A program made the position numbers and the translations under genes. From Geobacter sp. SVR (GTDB lineage Bacteria > Desulfobacterota > Desulfuromonadia > Geobacterales > Pseudopelobacteraceae), in contig NZ_AP024469.1 of NCBI RefSeq assembly GCF_016865365.1, forward strand, positions 2,014,501 to 2,078,500: a DNA stretch of 64,000 nt. The letters run 5' to 3'. The notes beneath the pieces were generated by a model, which saw nothing but the letters and a program-made list of their open reading frames with translations, was not told the DNA's origin and did not search any database. Below, piece after piece: positions 50,994-58,709 of the stretch (positions are counted from its first letter, which is position 1; each line of letters begins with the position of its first letter).

Positions 50994-52139
50994 TTATAGC
51001 CCGGCCGCCGGCGGTTCCCACTCAGGGGCCTGTTCGTCGCCGATGATGGCCACGACCCACTCCGCCAGCAGTGCCAGTTGTTCCAGGGCGATGCGCTCTT
51101 CGGTAGTGTGGGGCTTTCCGTAGCCGCAACTCAGCACCACAGACGTTATGCCTTTGTGGTTGAAGATGTTGGCGTCCGAGCCACCGCCCGTGGGTTTGAA
51201 CCGGACCGGCACGCCGATCCGTCGGGCGGCCCGAGCGGCCCGCTGCACCGGAGCCGCGTCTTCTGCCAGTCGGTAGGCCGGATAGCAGGGCACCACCGTG
51301 ATATCCACGGTGCTGCCGTATTCCGCAGCGGCCGACTCCAGGGCGTTGGTGACGGCTGCCACTTGGGCTCGCACTTTGGCCGGTTCCAGCGAACGGACTT
51401 CCCCCTCCAGTTCGCAGCGGTCCGGCACGATGTTGGTCGGCCCCACGCTGGATATACTGCCGATATTGGCGGTGGTCTCCTGGTCGATCCGCAATAGCTG
51501 CATCCGGCTGATGGCTACGCCGGCCATCTGAATGGCCGAGGAGCCCTGTTCCGGGGCAGCGCCGGCATGGGTGCTACGGCCGTGGAACACTGCCTTGAAC
51601 TTCACCTGCTCCGGTGCCTGGGTCACGATCTCTCCCACCCGGCCGGACGCGTCCAGGACAAATCCGTATCCGGCCGTGATCTGATCGGTGTCGAAATGGG
51701 GCGAACCAGCCAGGGCCAGCTCCTCGGCCACCGTCAGGACCAGTTCGATAGGGGGGTGGGGGAGCTTCCGTTCTCTGAGCGTTGTCACCCCTTCGAGAAT
51801 GGCGGCCAGGCCGGCGGCATCGTCGGCGCCCAGCACCGTGGTACCGTCGCTGACGATGAAATCACCCTCGATGCGCGGTTTGACCCCGGTGCCCGGTACG
51901 ACCCGGTCCAGGTGACAGGAAAACAGGAGCGGTTCCCCTGGCCCGGTGCCTGCCAGGCGGGCCATGAGGTTGCCGGCATTGCCGCCGATCTTCTGCCCCG
52001 CATCATCCTCCGTAACAATGAAACCGAGCCCGGACAGCAGGTCCGTGAGCCGGTCCGCCATCAGCCGCTCACGGGTCGGTTCGGAGTCTATGGCACACAG
52101 CTCCATGAAGCTGGAATAGAGCCGTTCCTTGTTGATCAT
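50994..52139 (-). CDS. M20-family metallopeptidase (PepT-like)
   Basis: The 381-residue dimetal peptidase starts at ATG 52139 with GGGAG 8 bases upstream. Metal ligands are visible: His in LLFSCHLDRV, Asp in VLGADDAAGLAAIL, the Glu pair in VLTVAEELALAGS, Asp in FVLDASG, and the final His in GYGKPHTTEERI. The dimerisation domain lies in the middle (FKAVFHGRSTHAGAAPEQG). It is of the tripeptidase T-like M20 type that processes small peptides. It stands alone, with the HicAB pair diverging upstream. Confidence 0.88.
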   Translation of the reverse strand: MINKERLYSSFMELCAIDSEPTRERLMADRLTDLLSGLGFIVTEDDAGQKIGGNAGNLMARLAGTGPGEPLLFSCHLDRVVPGTGVKPRIEGDFIVSDGTTVLGADDAAGLAAILEGVTTLRERKLPHPPIELVLTVAEELALAGSPHFDTDQITAGYGFVLDASGRVGEIVTQAPEQVKFKAVFHGRSTHAGAAPEQGSSAIQMAGVAISRMQLLRIDQETTANIGSISSVGPTNIVPDRCELEGEVRSLEPAKVRAQVAAVTNALESAAAEYGSTVDITVVPCYPAYRLAEDAAPVQRAARAARRIGVPVRFKPTGGGSDANIFNHKGITSVVLSCGYGKPHTTEERIALEQLALLAEWVVAIIGDEQAPEWEPPAAGL

Positions 52140-52257
52140 GTCGGTTACTCCCGTCAAGGTTTTCTGCCCAGCCATCAAAACATGGTCAGACGATAGCTTT
52201 AAAATCTGAATTCATTTTTTGAACAATATAAGGAGTTGGAGTCATTTATTGACGCAC

Positions 52258-52275
52258 GATACTGAATATAGTATC
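52258..52275. promoter_or_regulatory. Inverted repeat, candidate HicAB operator
   Basis: GATACT-GAATAT-AGTATC is a perfect 6-6-6 inverted repeat 8 bp before the hicA ATG. Its position fits autorepression by the antitoxin's DNA-binding domain. Confidence 0.5.
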
Positions 52276-52283
52276 AATTGTCT

Positions 52284-52511
52284 ATGACCAAAGCAGACAA
52301 AACACTCCTGAAGATGCACAACAACCCTGACGGTTGGCGCATCGAAGATTTGCAGAGCATAGCCCGACGCTTTGGCATGAACTGGCGGCATGATGGTACC
52401 AGTCATTGCGTCTTTGTCACTGCTGCCGGAAAAACATTGCCGGTGCCGGCAAGGAAACCGATCAAACCGATCTACATCAAGAAGTTTCTTGCTCTCCTGG
52501 AGGAATCATGA
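52284..52511 (+). CDS. hicA: HicA-type mRNA interferase toxin
   Basis: The 75-residue toxin has the small dsRNA-binding-like HicA fold. The active His lies in HDGTSHCVF and is followed by TLPVPARKPIKPIYIKKFLALL. The ATG at 52284 is preferred to a TTG two codons earlier. It cleaves mRNA during translation when HicB is depleted. Its stop overlaps the hicB start by 4 bases (ATGA), the usual hicAB layout. Confidence 0.88.
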   Translation: MTKADKTLLKMHNNPDGWRIEDLQSIARRFGMNWRHDGTSHCVFVTAAGKTLPVPARKPIKPIYIKKFLALLEES

Positions 52512-52861
52512 AAAACGTGAAAAAATATCCTTTTGATGTGCGGGCCCTTACGAATGAAGAAGGGGGCGGCTATCTGGTCAGTTTTCCGGATTTCAACGAG
52601 TGCATCGCCGATGGTGAAACCGTGGAGGAAGCAATCGCAGAGGGCTATCAAGCGCTTGCCGCGGTGATTGCTACATTGGAAGAACAGGGGCTGCCGGTAC
52701 CGGAGCCGGGCAGCTTCGGCGCATTCTCCGGTAAATTCGTCCAGCGCCTTCCAAAAAGCGTCCATGCCCGACTACAGGCCCGTGCACGTCAGGAAGGTGT
52801 CAGCCTCAATGCCCTGGCCACGACGTACATCGTGGAAGGATTGTCCCGGAAAGCGGCATAG
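52508..52861 (+). CDS. hicB: HicB-type antitoxin
   Basis: The 117-residue antitoxin has the partial RNase-H-like HicB core (YPFDVRALTNEEGGGYLVSF, PDFNECIADGETVEEAIAEG). A C-terminal ribbon-helix-helix domain follows (LPKSVHARLQARARQEGVSLNALATTYI), which binds the operator. GAGGAA lies just before the ATG. It neutralises HicA and represses the operon. Confidence 0.92.
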   Translation: MKNVKKYPFDVRALTNEEGGGYLVSFPDFNECIADGETVEEAIAEGYQALAAVIATLEEQGLPVPEPGSFGAFSGKFVQRLPKSVHARLQARARQEGVSLNALATTYIVEGLSRKAA

Positions 52862-52902
52862 TCCGTATTCAGCGTACCGCATTCGGACACCTCTTTTCGC
52901 CG

Positions 52903-53376
52903 TCACGTCGTGTAATGCGCATTTTTGCTGCGCGTGATCCTCTTCATCAGATATTTGGGCGATTCCTCGTACCCCCGGCGGTGATAAAAGCGGTGCGCCG
53001 CCTCGCGCCGGCTGTGGCAGTGCAGTTCGATCCGGTCGCAGCCGCGTTCCCGCGCGATTTGCTCGCACCATGCTTCCAGCAGACGCCCCACGCCGCGGCT
53101 TCTGGCCGCTTCGTCGACGCAGAGGTAACTGATGCGGGCAAAGTCGCCCGGTAGGGCAAGCTGCGGGATGAAATGCACCGAGATCACCCCTAGAATTTCC
53201 CCGTTTTCCACCACCACCGCCAGTTCTTCGTCGGGATGTCGCGTCAAGGCCTCGATCTTCTCACTGATGAACCGTTCCGTGCCGGGATACCCCAACTGGG
53301 TCAGCAAACCGGCAATCCTGTCCGCATCCTTCTGGCAGGCGTTTCGAATTTCCACCTCTGTCACCGGGTCGTCCAT
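52903..53376 (-). CDS. GNAT-family N-acetyltransferase
   Basis: The 157-residue acetyltransferase has the GNAT acetyl-CoA loop RSRGVGRLLEAWCEQIARERGC (motif A core RSRGVGRLL at about residue 91) and the late HRFYHRRGYEESPKYLMKRI. The N-terminal half, VEIRNACQKDADRIAGLLTQLGYPG, is typical of small-molecule or peptide acetyltransferases. The substrate is not known. GGGAG lies 5 bases before the ATG at 53376. The FosX-like gene is 26 bp upstream on the same strand, so the two may be co-transcribed. Confidence 0.87.
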   Translation of the reverse strand: MDDPVTEVEIRNACQKDADRIAGLLTQLGYPGTERFISEKIEALTRHPDEELAVVVENGEILGVISVHFIPQLALPGDFARISYLCVDEAARSRGVGRLLEAWCEQIARERGCDRIELHCHSRREAAHRFYHRRGYEESPKYLMKRITRSKNAHYTT

Positions 53377-53402
53377 CTTCGCTCCCCCGTCGTGGTTCCC
53401 TT

Positions 53403-53801
53403 CTATCCGGCATAGCGGGCAAGCCGCTCCTCAAGCGTGCCGGCATGCAGCTCGAACAGGTGATTGTCGAAGTCGTAGAAGTACAGCGACTCTCCCTCTC
53501 CCGCCACCCTTCCGCGGGGCGGCAGGAATTCGACGCCGAGCGACTCCAGCCTGGCCCTGTATCCCGGCAGGTCGGCAGACGCCACCTTGAAGGCAAGGTG
53601 CCGATACGACCTTACGGCCGGCGGTTCCCCTTCCATGGCAGCGATCCAGACACCGCCGAGGAGAAAGAACTTTTCTCTCGACAGAGAGAAATTCTTTGTT
53701 TCGTCGTATATCTCCGTGGCACCCAGCCCCTTGCACAGGAAAAGCGCCATCCGGTCGAGATCCCGCACGATGAAGGTGATATGGCTGATTCCCTCGATCA
53801 A
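53403..53801 (-). CDS. fosX: FosX-like fosfomycin resistance protein (VOC fold)
   Basis: The 132-residue VOC metalloenzyme starts at TTG 53801 with GGAGG 7 bases upstream. It matches my memory of Listeria FosX closely along its length: ISHITFIVRDLDRM (metal His near residue 7), FSLSREKFFLLGGVWIAAMEGE, YRHLAFKV (second metal His near 67) and GEGESLYFYDFDNHLFELHAGTLEERL (metal Glu near 118). FosX opens the epoxide of fosfomycin with water using Mn. In environmental bacteria the native role may differ. Confidence 0.85.
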   Translation of the reverse strand: MIEGISHITFIVRDLDRMALFLCKGLGATEIYDETKNFSLSREKFFLLGGVWIAAMEGEPPAVRSYRHLAFKVASADLPGYRARLESLGVEFLPPRGRVAGEGESLYFYDFDNHLFELHAGTLEERLARYAG

Positions 53802-53869
53802 TTTCCGACCTCCATCTCGAAACAGTAAAACTCCCCCTTGCGGAACCGGACGCCGTCGGCGGAGAAAGT

Positions 53870-54814
53870 TTACGTCACCCGACGCCGGCTGATGACCAGG
53901 TAGATGCCGGCCAGTACCAGCCCTCCCCCGAGCAGTTGCCGCAGGGTGAGGTGTTCCCCCAGGAGCGGTGCGGCCAGGGCCGCCGTGACCACCACCTGAG
54001 CCAGCAGAGACACCGACACCGCCGATGCCTTCAGGTGCCCCAGCGCATAGTTGACCGCCAGCCAGCCCCCCAGGTGCGAGACCAGGGCCAGGGCCGCCAG
54101 ATAGGCCCAGGAGCGGGCGCCGTAGCCGGCCAGGGGCAGCCCCAGGGAGAGATTGAGGACCAGCAGCAGGACTGTGCCGGCTGCCACGGAAAAGGTCATG
54201 AAGGTCAGGGTGTCGATGCTGGAGCGCGCCTTCTGGGTCGTCAGCAGGTAGGCGCCGTAGAAGAATCCGGCCGCCACCGCCATCAGGTCCCCCTTACCGG
54301 GGCCGGAGGCGCTCCATCCCGTTGTCCCGACCACCAGCGCCATCCCTGCCAGGGCGGTGAGCAGGCCGAACCAGTAGCGGCCGCTCAGGCGTTCCCGGAA
54401 GATCAACCAGGCGCCCAGTCCCACCCAGATCGGAGCGTTGTTCCCCAGCAGAGTGGCGGTGGAGGCGGTGGTGAGCATGATGCTGGTATTCCAGAGAATC
54501 AGGTCCAGGGCCAGGAAGATGCCACCGGCCAGGGTGAGCCACAGCCGCACCCCGGAGGGCCGGGCCGCGCCGGAGGAAAGCCACCAGGGCACCAGCACGA
54601 GGCCGGTGATCAGGAAACGATAGAAGGCCGACACCGGACCCGGCACGCCGGCCAGTTTGACGAACAGGGCGGAGCCGCTGATGCAGAGCACGCCGGCGAT
54701 CAGTGCAGCATAGGCCATGCCCCGGCCGCCGTGAAGCATCGCTTCCGCAACATTCCGGCACGGTGCCGGATCAACGGCCTGAACTGTGGCTATGTCGGGT
54801 GATGTTTGTTCCAA
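53870..54814 (-). CDS. EamA/DMT-family transporter
   Basis: The 314-residue protein has ten predicted membrane segments in two EamA repeats (first from about residue 33, AYAALIAGVLCISGSALFV; second from about 175, GDLMAVAAGFFYGAYLL). The start is a TTG at 54814 with GGGAG 8 bases upstream; an ATG at codon 26 or 33 is possible and would drop a polar leader. Cargo of such exporters is usually amino acids or metabolites. It lies downstream of the nitrogenase-like pair on the same strand, 83 bp away; a functional link is not evident. Confidence 0.85.
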   Translation of the reverse strand: MEQTSPDIATVQAVDPAPCRNVAEAMLHGGRGMAYAALIAGVLCISGSALFVKLAGVPGPVSAFYRFLITGLVLVPWWLSSGAARPSGVRLWLTLAGGIFLALDLILWNTSIMLTTASTATLLGNNAPIWVGLGAWLIFRERLSGRYWFGLLTALAGMALVVGTTGWSASGPGKGDLMAVAAGFFYGAYLLTTQKARSSIDTLTFMTFSVAAGTVLLLVLNLSLGLPLAGYGARSWAYLAALALVSHLGGWLAVNYALGHLKASAVSVSLLAQVVVTAALAAPLLGEHLTLRQLLGGGLVLAGIYLVISRRRVT

Positions 54815-54897
54815 GGTAAGGGCTCCCGGCGGATATGAGTTTTCATCACTACGCGATCATACATGCCAGAGAGTTCACCCGAATGCAACCAATGTCA

Positions 54898-56214
54898 TCA
54901 CTGGAAATCCGACAGAATAGCGGAGTAGATATCCTCCACCAGCCGCAGGGCACCGGTGTAGCCCACGTAGGAACGATCGAACACCAGGCGGTCGCTGACC
55001 GGCATGGAAACCGACAGGGCGAACCCGTTCAGATCCTTTGCCAGGGGGCGCTCCCAGGACGAGCCGAGTATCAGCGGCCGCGAACGGAATTTGGTGGCGC
55101 GCAGCTCGCTCTGCACCTGGCCGCCGTCCGGAGTGAAGGTCACCTCGGCGCCGATCCCTTCGCCCAGGTCCTTGAAGTATCCGGCCACGCCGGCCTGGAG
55201 GTGGTCGGGGATGCCGTCGGTCACGTAGAGGCGGTCCGGGATCAGCCCCAGGTCGCTCACCAGGAACTTGGCCAGCCCCAGCCCGTAGGCGCTGTCGGTG
55301 ATGGTGGTGAAGTGGCGCGGCAAAAAGCGCGTCTCCAGCAGCACCTCCGCGGCCCGTTCGATGAAGTGATAGTAGTGATCCTCCCGCTCCGCGATGTACG
55401 CCTCCACCCGCTTCGCGTCCAAGTCGGCGAACCCGGCCAGGGCGCGCAGGAACTTGCCGGTCTCGGTCGGGCCGATGGGAAGCACCGGGGAGTGCAGAAA
55501 CGGTGTGTCGAATTTTTCCTCCAGCCGCTGTACCGCCTTGAGCCCCACCCAGGGGGAGACCAGCAGGTTGAACTGGGCCGTAGGGACCCGATCCAGGGCC
55601 GCCACGCCGCCCCGTGGGCCAAAGATGATGTTGGGCGTGAGGCCGGTGGCGGTCAAGAGTTCCCCCAGCTCGGCGTAGACGCCGGTCCAGAATGGGTCCT
55701 GGTAGGGGACCACGGCCCAGACGTTCACCAGCCCCCGGACCGTCTCGGCGCCCGGCTTCAGGTACTGGTCGATGATGGCCTCCAGCACCAGCTCATGGCC
55801 GATGAAGTTGGAGCCCTTGAAACCGCCGGTCTCGGCCCAGACGATGGGCTTGCCCTGCTTCTGGAAACGGCGTACCACGTCCCCCACGTCGTCCCCGACG
55901 ATGTCCGAGGTGCAGCCGGTCAGGACTGCAAAGAAATCCGCGTCAATCACCTTGAAGGTGTTCTCGACAACCTCGTGGAGCTTGTCCGTGGCGCCGAAGA
56001 CTACGTCCCGCTCCGTGGCGTTGGTGCAGGGGACGGTGTGTCCCCCGGCATAGCCCGAGCCCTGGCCGCCGTTCTGGAGCCCCACGGCGCCCCACAGCTT
56101 CTGGCCGCAGCCCGGCCCGGCGTGCAGGATCGGGATGGCCCGGTCGATGGCCAGGACCGACTGTAATCCCCCCAAAGTACAGACGTGACGAACCTGATCG
56201 ATGATCTGCGCCAT
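54898..56214 (-). CDS. Nitrogenase-like component 1, beta-type subunit
   Basis: The 438-residue NifK-like protein has three candidate P-cluster cysteines in the right spacing: Cys12 (VRHVCTLGG), Cys36 (HAGPGCGQKL) and Cys101 (LTGCTSDIVGDDV), matching Cys70, Cys95 and Cys153 of NifK. GGGSVWATK-like text belongs to the partner. It starts one base after the alpha stop, so expression is coupled. It is shorter than NifK and lacks its N-terminal extension. Candidates include methylthio-alkane reductase-type (Mar) and other nitrogenase-like reductases. The cofactor and substrate are unknown. No nifB, nifEN or reductase gene is adjacent. Confidence 0.8.
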   Translation of the reverse strand: MAQIIDQVRHVCTLGGLQSVLAIDRAIPILHAGPGCGQKLWGAVGLQNGGQGSGYAGGHTVPCTNATERDVVFGATDKLHEVVENTFKVIDADFFAVLTGCTSDIVGDDVGDVVRRFQKQGKPIVWAETGGFKGSNFIGHELVLEAIIDQYLKPGAETVRGLVNVWAVVPYQDPFWTGVYAELGELLTATGLTPNIIFGPRGGVAALDRVPTAQFNLLVSPWVGLKAVQRLEEKFDTPFLHSPVLPIGPTETGKFLRALAGFADLDAKRVEAYIAEREDHYYHFIERAAEVLLETRFLPRHFTTITDSAYGLGLAKFLVSDLGLIPDRLYVTDGIPDHLQAGVAGYFKDLGEGIGAEVTFTPDGGQVQSELRATKFRSRPLILGSSWERPLAKDLNGFALSVSMPVSDRLVFDRSYVGYTGALRLVEDIYSAILSDFQ

Positions 56215-56215
56215 C

Positions 56216-57694
56216 TCAGTACCCCCCCGCCGCTTCGAGAAGCGAAAAGCTGTCCTGGGAGATCCACCAGTCGCTGTAGGGCAGCTTGATCCGCTCCGCC
56301 AGCTTGCGTGCCAGGGAACGGTTGGTCAGCTTGTCGATGATCACGTTGCCGAAGTTGAGGATGCCGTTGAAGCCGAAGGCCGCGTATTCGTCGGTGATCA
56401 TGTAGGAGGCGATTCCCATCTTGGTGGCCCAGACCGAGGAGCCGCCGTGGCGGGTGACGTAGATGTCCGGCTTGAGCTTGCCCAGCAGGTTGACGATCTC
56501 GTAGTTCTGCTGGTCCCCCACGCTGACCCCCAGGCTCTCGTCCGCCTCGGCCAGCCGCTTGGTGGATTCCGGCACCTCGCCGTGGTCGTAGTTCTGGTCG
56601 AAGTGCCAGGTGGCGGCCCAGATCACCTCTACGCCCAGTTCCCGCAGGACACGGGTATAGTTGTGGCCGAAGCTCGGCCCCATGCCGACCACGGCGGTCT
56701 TGCCCTTCAGCTTGGCGCGGATGTCCGCCAGTTCGTCGGCGATGCGCGTCTCCTCGGCGCTGATATGAGCCTCCACCGCGTCCCGTTCACCCAGCAGGTC
56801 CCCCAGGGAGCGCAGCCAGTTCTTGTAGCCGGTGATGCCGTGGGGCTGCTCGGTCTTGACGTAGGACACGCCGTAATACTGCTCCAGGCCGTTGCCCAGG
56901 TAACTCCCCAGGGTGCCGCAGATGCTGACCGTGGCCCGGGCCTCGGAGATCCGCCGGATCTGCTCCACGCTGCTGTGCTGGAGGAGGAAGACCGGCTCCA
57001 CCCCCAGCTTGGCGAAGGTGGCGATGATCTCCCTGCGGGCACTGCCGCGGAAGTTGACGAAGTTCACGGTGTTGGACGTGAAGCCGGATCGGGGCGGCTC
57101 CACGATGCCGTGCAGCACCGCGTGAAAGGCGGCGTCGAAGCCGCTGGCCCAGACCTTGGTCTTGAACCCCTCGCAGAAGGCCGGCACCAGCGGTATGCCC
57201 AGTTCGTCCTTCAGTTCGTTCAGCACGCTCTGGATGTCCTCGCCGATGATCCCGGAGACGCAGGAGGTAGTGACGAAGATGGCGTTGGGCTTGTAGCGTT
57301 CATAGGCCTGGAGGATCGTGTCCCGCAGCTTTTCCGTGGCGCCGAAGACTGTGTCCCGCTCCTCCAGATTGGTGCTGATGATCTGGACGTTGCGGTATTC
57401 CAGCCCCCGCAGGCGCGCCCCGGACTTGTAGTTGACGTTGCCCGGCACCGAATCGGCCGCACAGCCCACCGGCGCATGGTTGATCACCAGCGCGTCCGTG
57501 ATGCTGCCGAGCTGGTTCTGGCAGCAGCCCGACGAGCAGGCGCTGGCCTGGGTGAAGCAGCGTTCCCGGTTCTGTGCGCTGCAGGTGGTGGCCTGCCCGT
57601 GCAGGTCGCCGATGGTGCCGACATAGCCGGTGATGGCCTTCAACCGGTTCTCCCGGATCGGCACCTCGTTCCGTTTGATGTCTATGATGCCCAT
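56216..57694 (-). CDS. Nitrogenase-like component 1, alpha-type subunit
   Basis: The 492-residue NifD-like protein starts at ATG 57694 with GGAGGG upstream. P-cluster cysteines are present: one of Cys53/57/58, Cys78 (NHAPVGCAAD) and Cys145 (TTSCVSGIIGED). Cys259 (TVSICGTLGSYLGNGLEQYYG) aligns with NifD Cys275, the FeMo-cofactor ligand. At the place of the second ligand, His442, the sequence reads DEYAAFGFNG, so a Phe replaces the His. It is therefore not a true Mo/V/Fe nitrogenase. A role in reducing another small molecule (for example a C-S bond, as in Mar) is inference. The leader has a strong terminator. Confidence 0.82.
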   Translation of the reverse strand: MGIIDIKRNEVPIRENRLKAITGYVGTIGDLHGQATTCSAQNRERCFTQASACSSGCCQNQLGSITDALVINHAPVGCAADSVPGNVNYKSGARLRGLEYRNVQIISTNLEERDTVFGATEKLRDTILQAYERYKPNAIFVTTSCVSGIIGEDIQSVLNELKDELGIPLVPAFCEGFKTKVWASGFDAAFHAVLHGIVEPPRSGFTSNTVNFVNFRGSARREIIATFAKLGVEPVFLLQHSSVEQIRRISEARATVSICGTLGSYLGNGLEQYYGVSYVKTEQPHGITGYKNWLRSLGDLLGERDAVEAHISAEETRIADELADIRAKLKGKTAVVGMGPSFGHNYTRVLRELGVEVIWAATWHFDQNYDHGEVPESTKRLAEADESLGVSVGDQQNYEIVNLLGKLKPDIYVTRHGGSSVWATKMGIASYMITDEYAAFGFNGILNFGNVIIDKLTNRSLARKLAERIKLPYSDWWISQDSFSLLEAAGGY

Positions 57695-57726
57695 ACACCC
57701 TCCGTCCGATCGGTCAGGCCCCAAAC

Positions 57727-57762
57727 AAAAAAAGACCGGATGCGTTGGTACGCAGCCGGTCT
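57727..57762 (-). terminator. Leader terminator (attenuator) of the nitrogenase-like operon
   Basis: On the minus strand AGACCGG-C-TGCGT and ACGCA-T-CCGGTCT form a long stem with a 4-nt loop, followed by seven T. It ends only about 33 nt before the alpha-subunit ATG. With no gene upstream on this strand, it lies in the 5' leader. Confidence 0.85.
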
Positions 57763-57806
57763 CCTGTTAACAGGTGAACCTGACAATCAACTATAGATTT
57801 TGTAGC

Positions 57807-57835
57807 TTTCTACAGGCATACATGGCATTTGTCAA
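57807..57835 (-). promoter_or_regulatory. Promoter of the nitrogenase-like operon
   Basis: On the minus strand TTGACA (57830-57835), a 17-bp spacer and TAGAAA (57807-57812). A start near 57800 would give a leader of about 105 nt that includes the terminator. Confidence 0.55.
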
Positions 57836-58039
57836 TCCTTATTCGGTTCTCGCTGTTGTGTCCTCGGTTATGCCAGTTGAAGGGGGCACGAAAGGTTATT
57901 TGGCGGTCATATCTAGAGAAATTCAGGCGCAGAGAGAGGTGGTTGAGTGTTACGAAAAAGTAACATGGGACGTGATATGACGGGTGGGATGCAGCCAGAA
58001 TGCCCCTAATCTAGCAGGCCCTCCTATTTGTGAGCATTA

Positions 58040-58067
58040 TTGACACAAAGTATTTAGGATTTAAAAT
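58040..58067 (+). promoter_or_regulatory. Promoter of the Cys-rich protein gene
   Basis: TTGACA (58040-58045), a 16-bp spacer and TAAAAT (58062-58067). This is a strong housekeeping match about 85 bp before the start codon. Confidence 0.7.
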
Positions 58068-58151
58068 TATCAATGTGTTGCCAGCTATGATCACTTCCTG
58101 TCGCAGGCGTGAAGTGGCGGCAACCACAACAAAAGACAAAGGGAGGAGAAA

Positions 58152-58523
58152 ATGAAAGTTAAATACGTGTTATCTTTGGCAGCCCCGCTCACCATCTTTT
58201 TTGCTACCGCAGCCTTGGCCGCGCAAGGCCCCTGCGCCGAGGACATCAACAAACTGTGCAAGGACGTGACCCCCGGTAGCGGAAAGGTTCTTGCCTGCCT
58301 TAAGGCGAATGAGGCATCAGTATCATCTGCTTGCAAGGAGCATCTGGGCGAGATGAAACAAAAGCTGAAGGCAGTCCAGAAGGCATGTCATGATGACGTA
58401 GAACAATTCTGTTCCGAGGTCAAGCCCGGGAAAGGTGCGATCGCTAAATGCCTGAAAGAACACTCCGATCAAGTGTCCGTCGTGTGCAAGGAGACAATAG
58501 CCAAAAACAAAGAAAAACAATAG
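58152..58523 (+). CDS. Exported cysteine-rich repeat protein (GLG1-like repeats)
   Basis: The 123-residue product has a signal peptide (residues 1-24, cleaved after AALAA). Two copies of a four-cysteine module with identical spacing follow: Cys28-x7-Cys36-x12-Cys49-x11-Cys61 and Cys79-x7-Cys87-x12-Cys100-x11-Cys112. Each reads C-x-DDV/EDI-x-x-[F/L]-C at its start. This is the cysteine-rich Golgi GLG1 repeat, also found in secreted proteins of Geobacter-like bacteria; function is unknown and the cysteines are likely in disulfides. GGGAGGAG lies before the ATG. Confidence 0.85.
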   Translation: MKVKYVLSLAAPLTIFFATAALAAQGPCAEDINKLCKDVTPGSGKVLACLKANEASVSSACKEHLGEMKQKLKAVQKACHDDVEQFCSEVKPGKGAIAKCLKEHSDQVSVVCKETIAKNKEKQ

Positions 58524-58608
58524 GTTTAAGGGGTAGGTGGGCTAGAGAACGAGGTTTCCCTGCCCTTCCTTCGCTATAACACATGCAAGGACAAGATTTC
58601 TCTCCATT

Positions 58609-58657
58609 ACTCCGGTTCAGTCTGGTGCCAGCCAAACTGAACCGGAGTTTCTTTTTT
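58609..58657 (+). terminator. Rho-independent terminator after the Cys-rich gene
   Basis: ACTCCGGTTCAGT (58609-58621) pairs with ACTGAACCGGAGT (58636-58648), and T-rich TTCTTTTTT follows. Confidence 0.9.
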
Positions 58658-58709
58658 GGGGCTCTATTTATTCCTCTCGCTTAATAATTAAAATTGATCT
58701 GGTTCATAG

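Larger units (their letters stand above)
57695..58151. other. 457-bp intergenic region between the nitrogenase-like pair and the Cys-rich gene
   Basis: It contains divergent promoters, the leader terminator and the palindrome CCTGTTAACAGG (57763-57774). A 68-codon open frame at 57774-57980 has no ribosome site or recognisable protein and is not called. Between about 57840 and 58020 I see nothing further. Confidence 0.6.

Noticed and set aside
54898-57694. True nitrogenase (NifDK) or NifEN
   Set aside because: The cofactor histidine is absent, the beta chain is short, and no nifH, nifB or other nif genes are nearby.
56201-57796. Open frame of 531 codons on the plus strand
   Set aside because: Exact antisense of the nitrogenase-like alpha gene; Val/Asp/Gly/His-rich composition and no ribosome site.
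57774-57980. Small open frame in the nitrogenase-like leader, plus strand
   Set aside because: Starts at a GTG with no ribosome site and overlaps the promoter and palindrome; no recognisable protein features.
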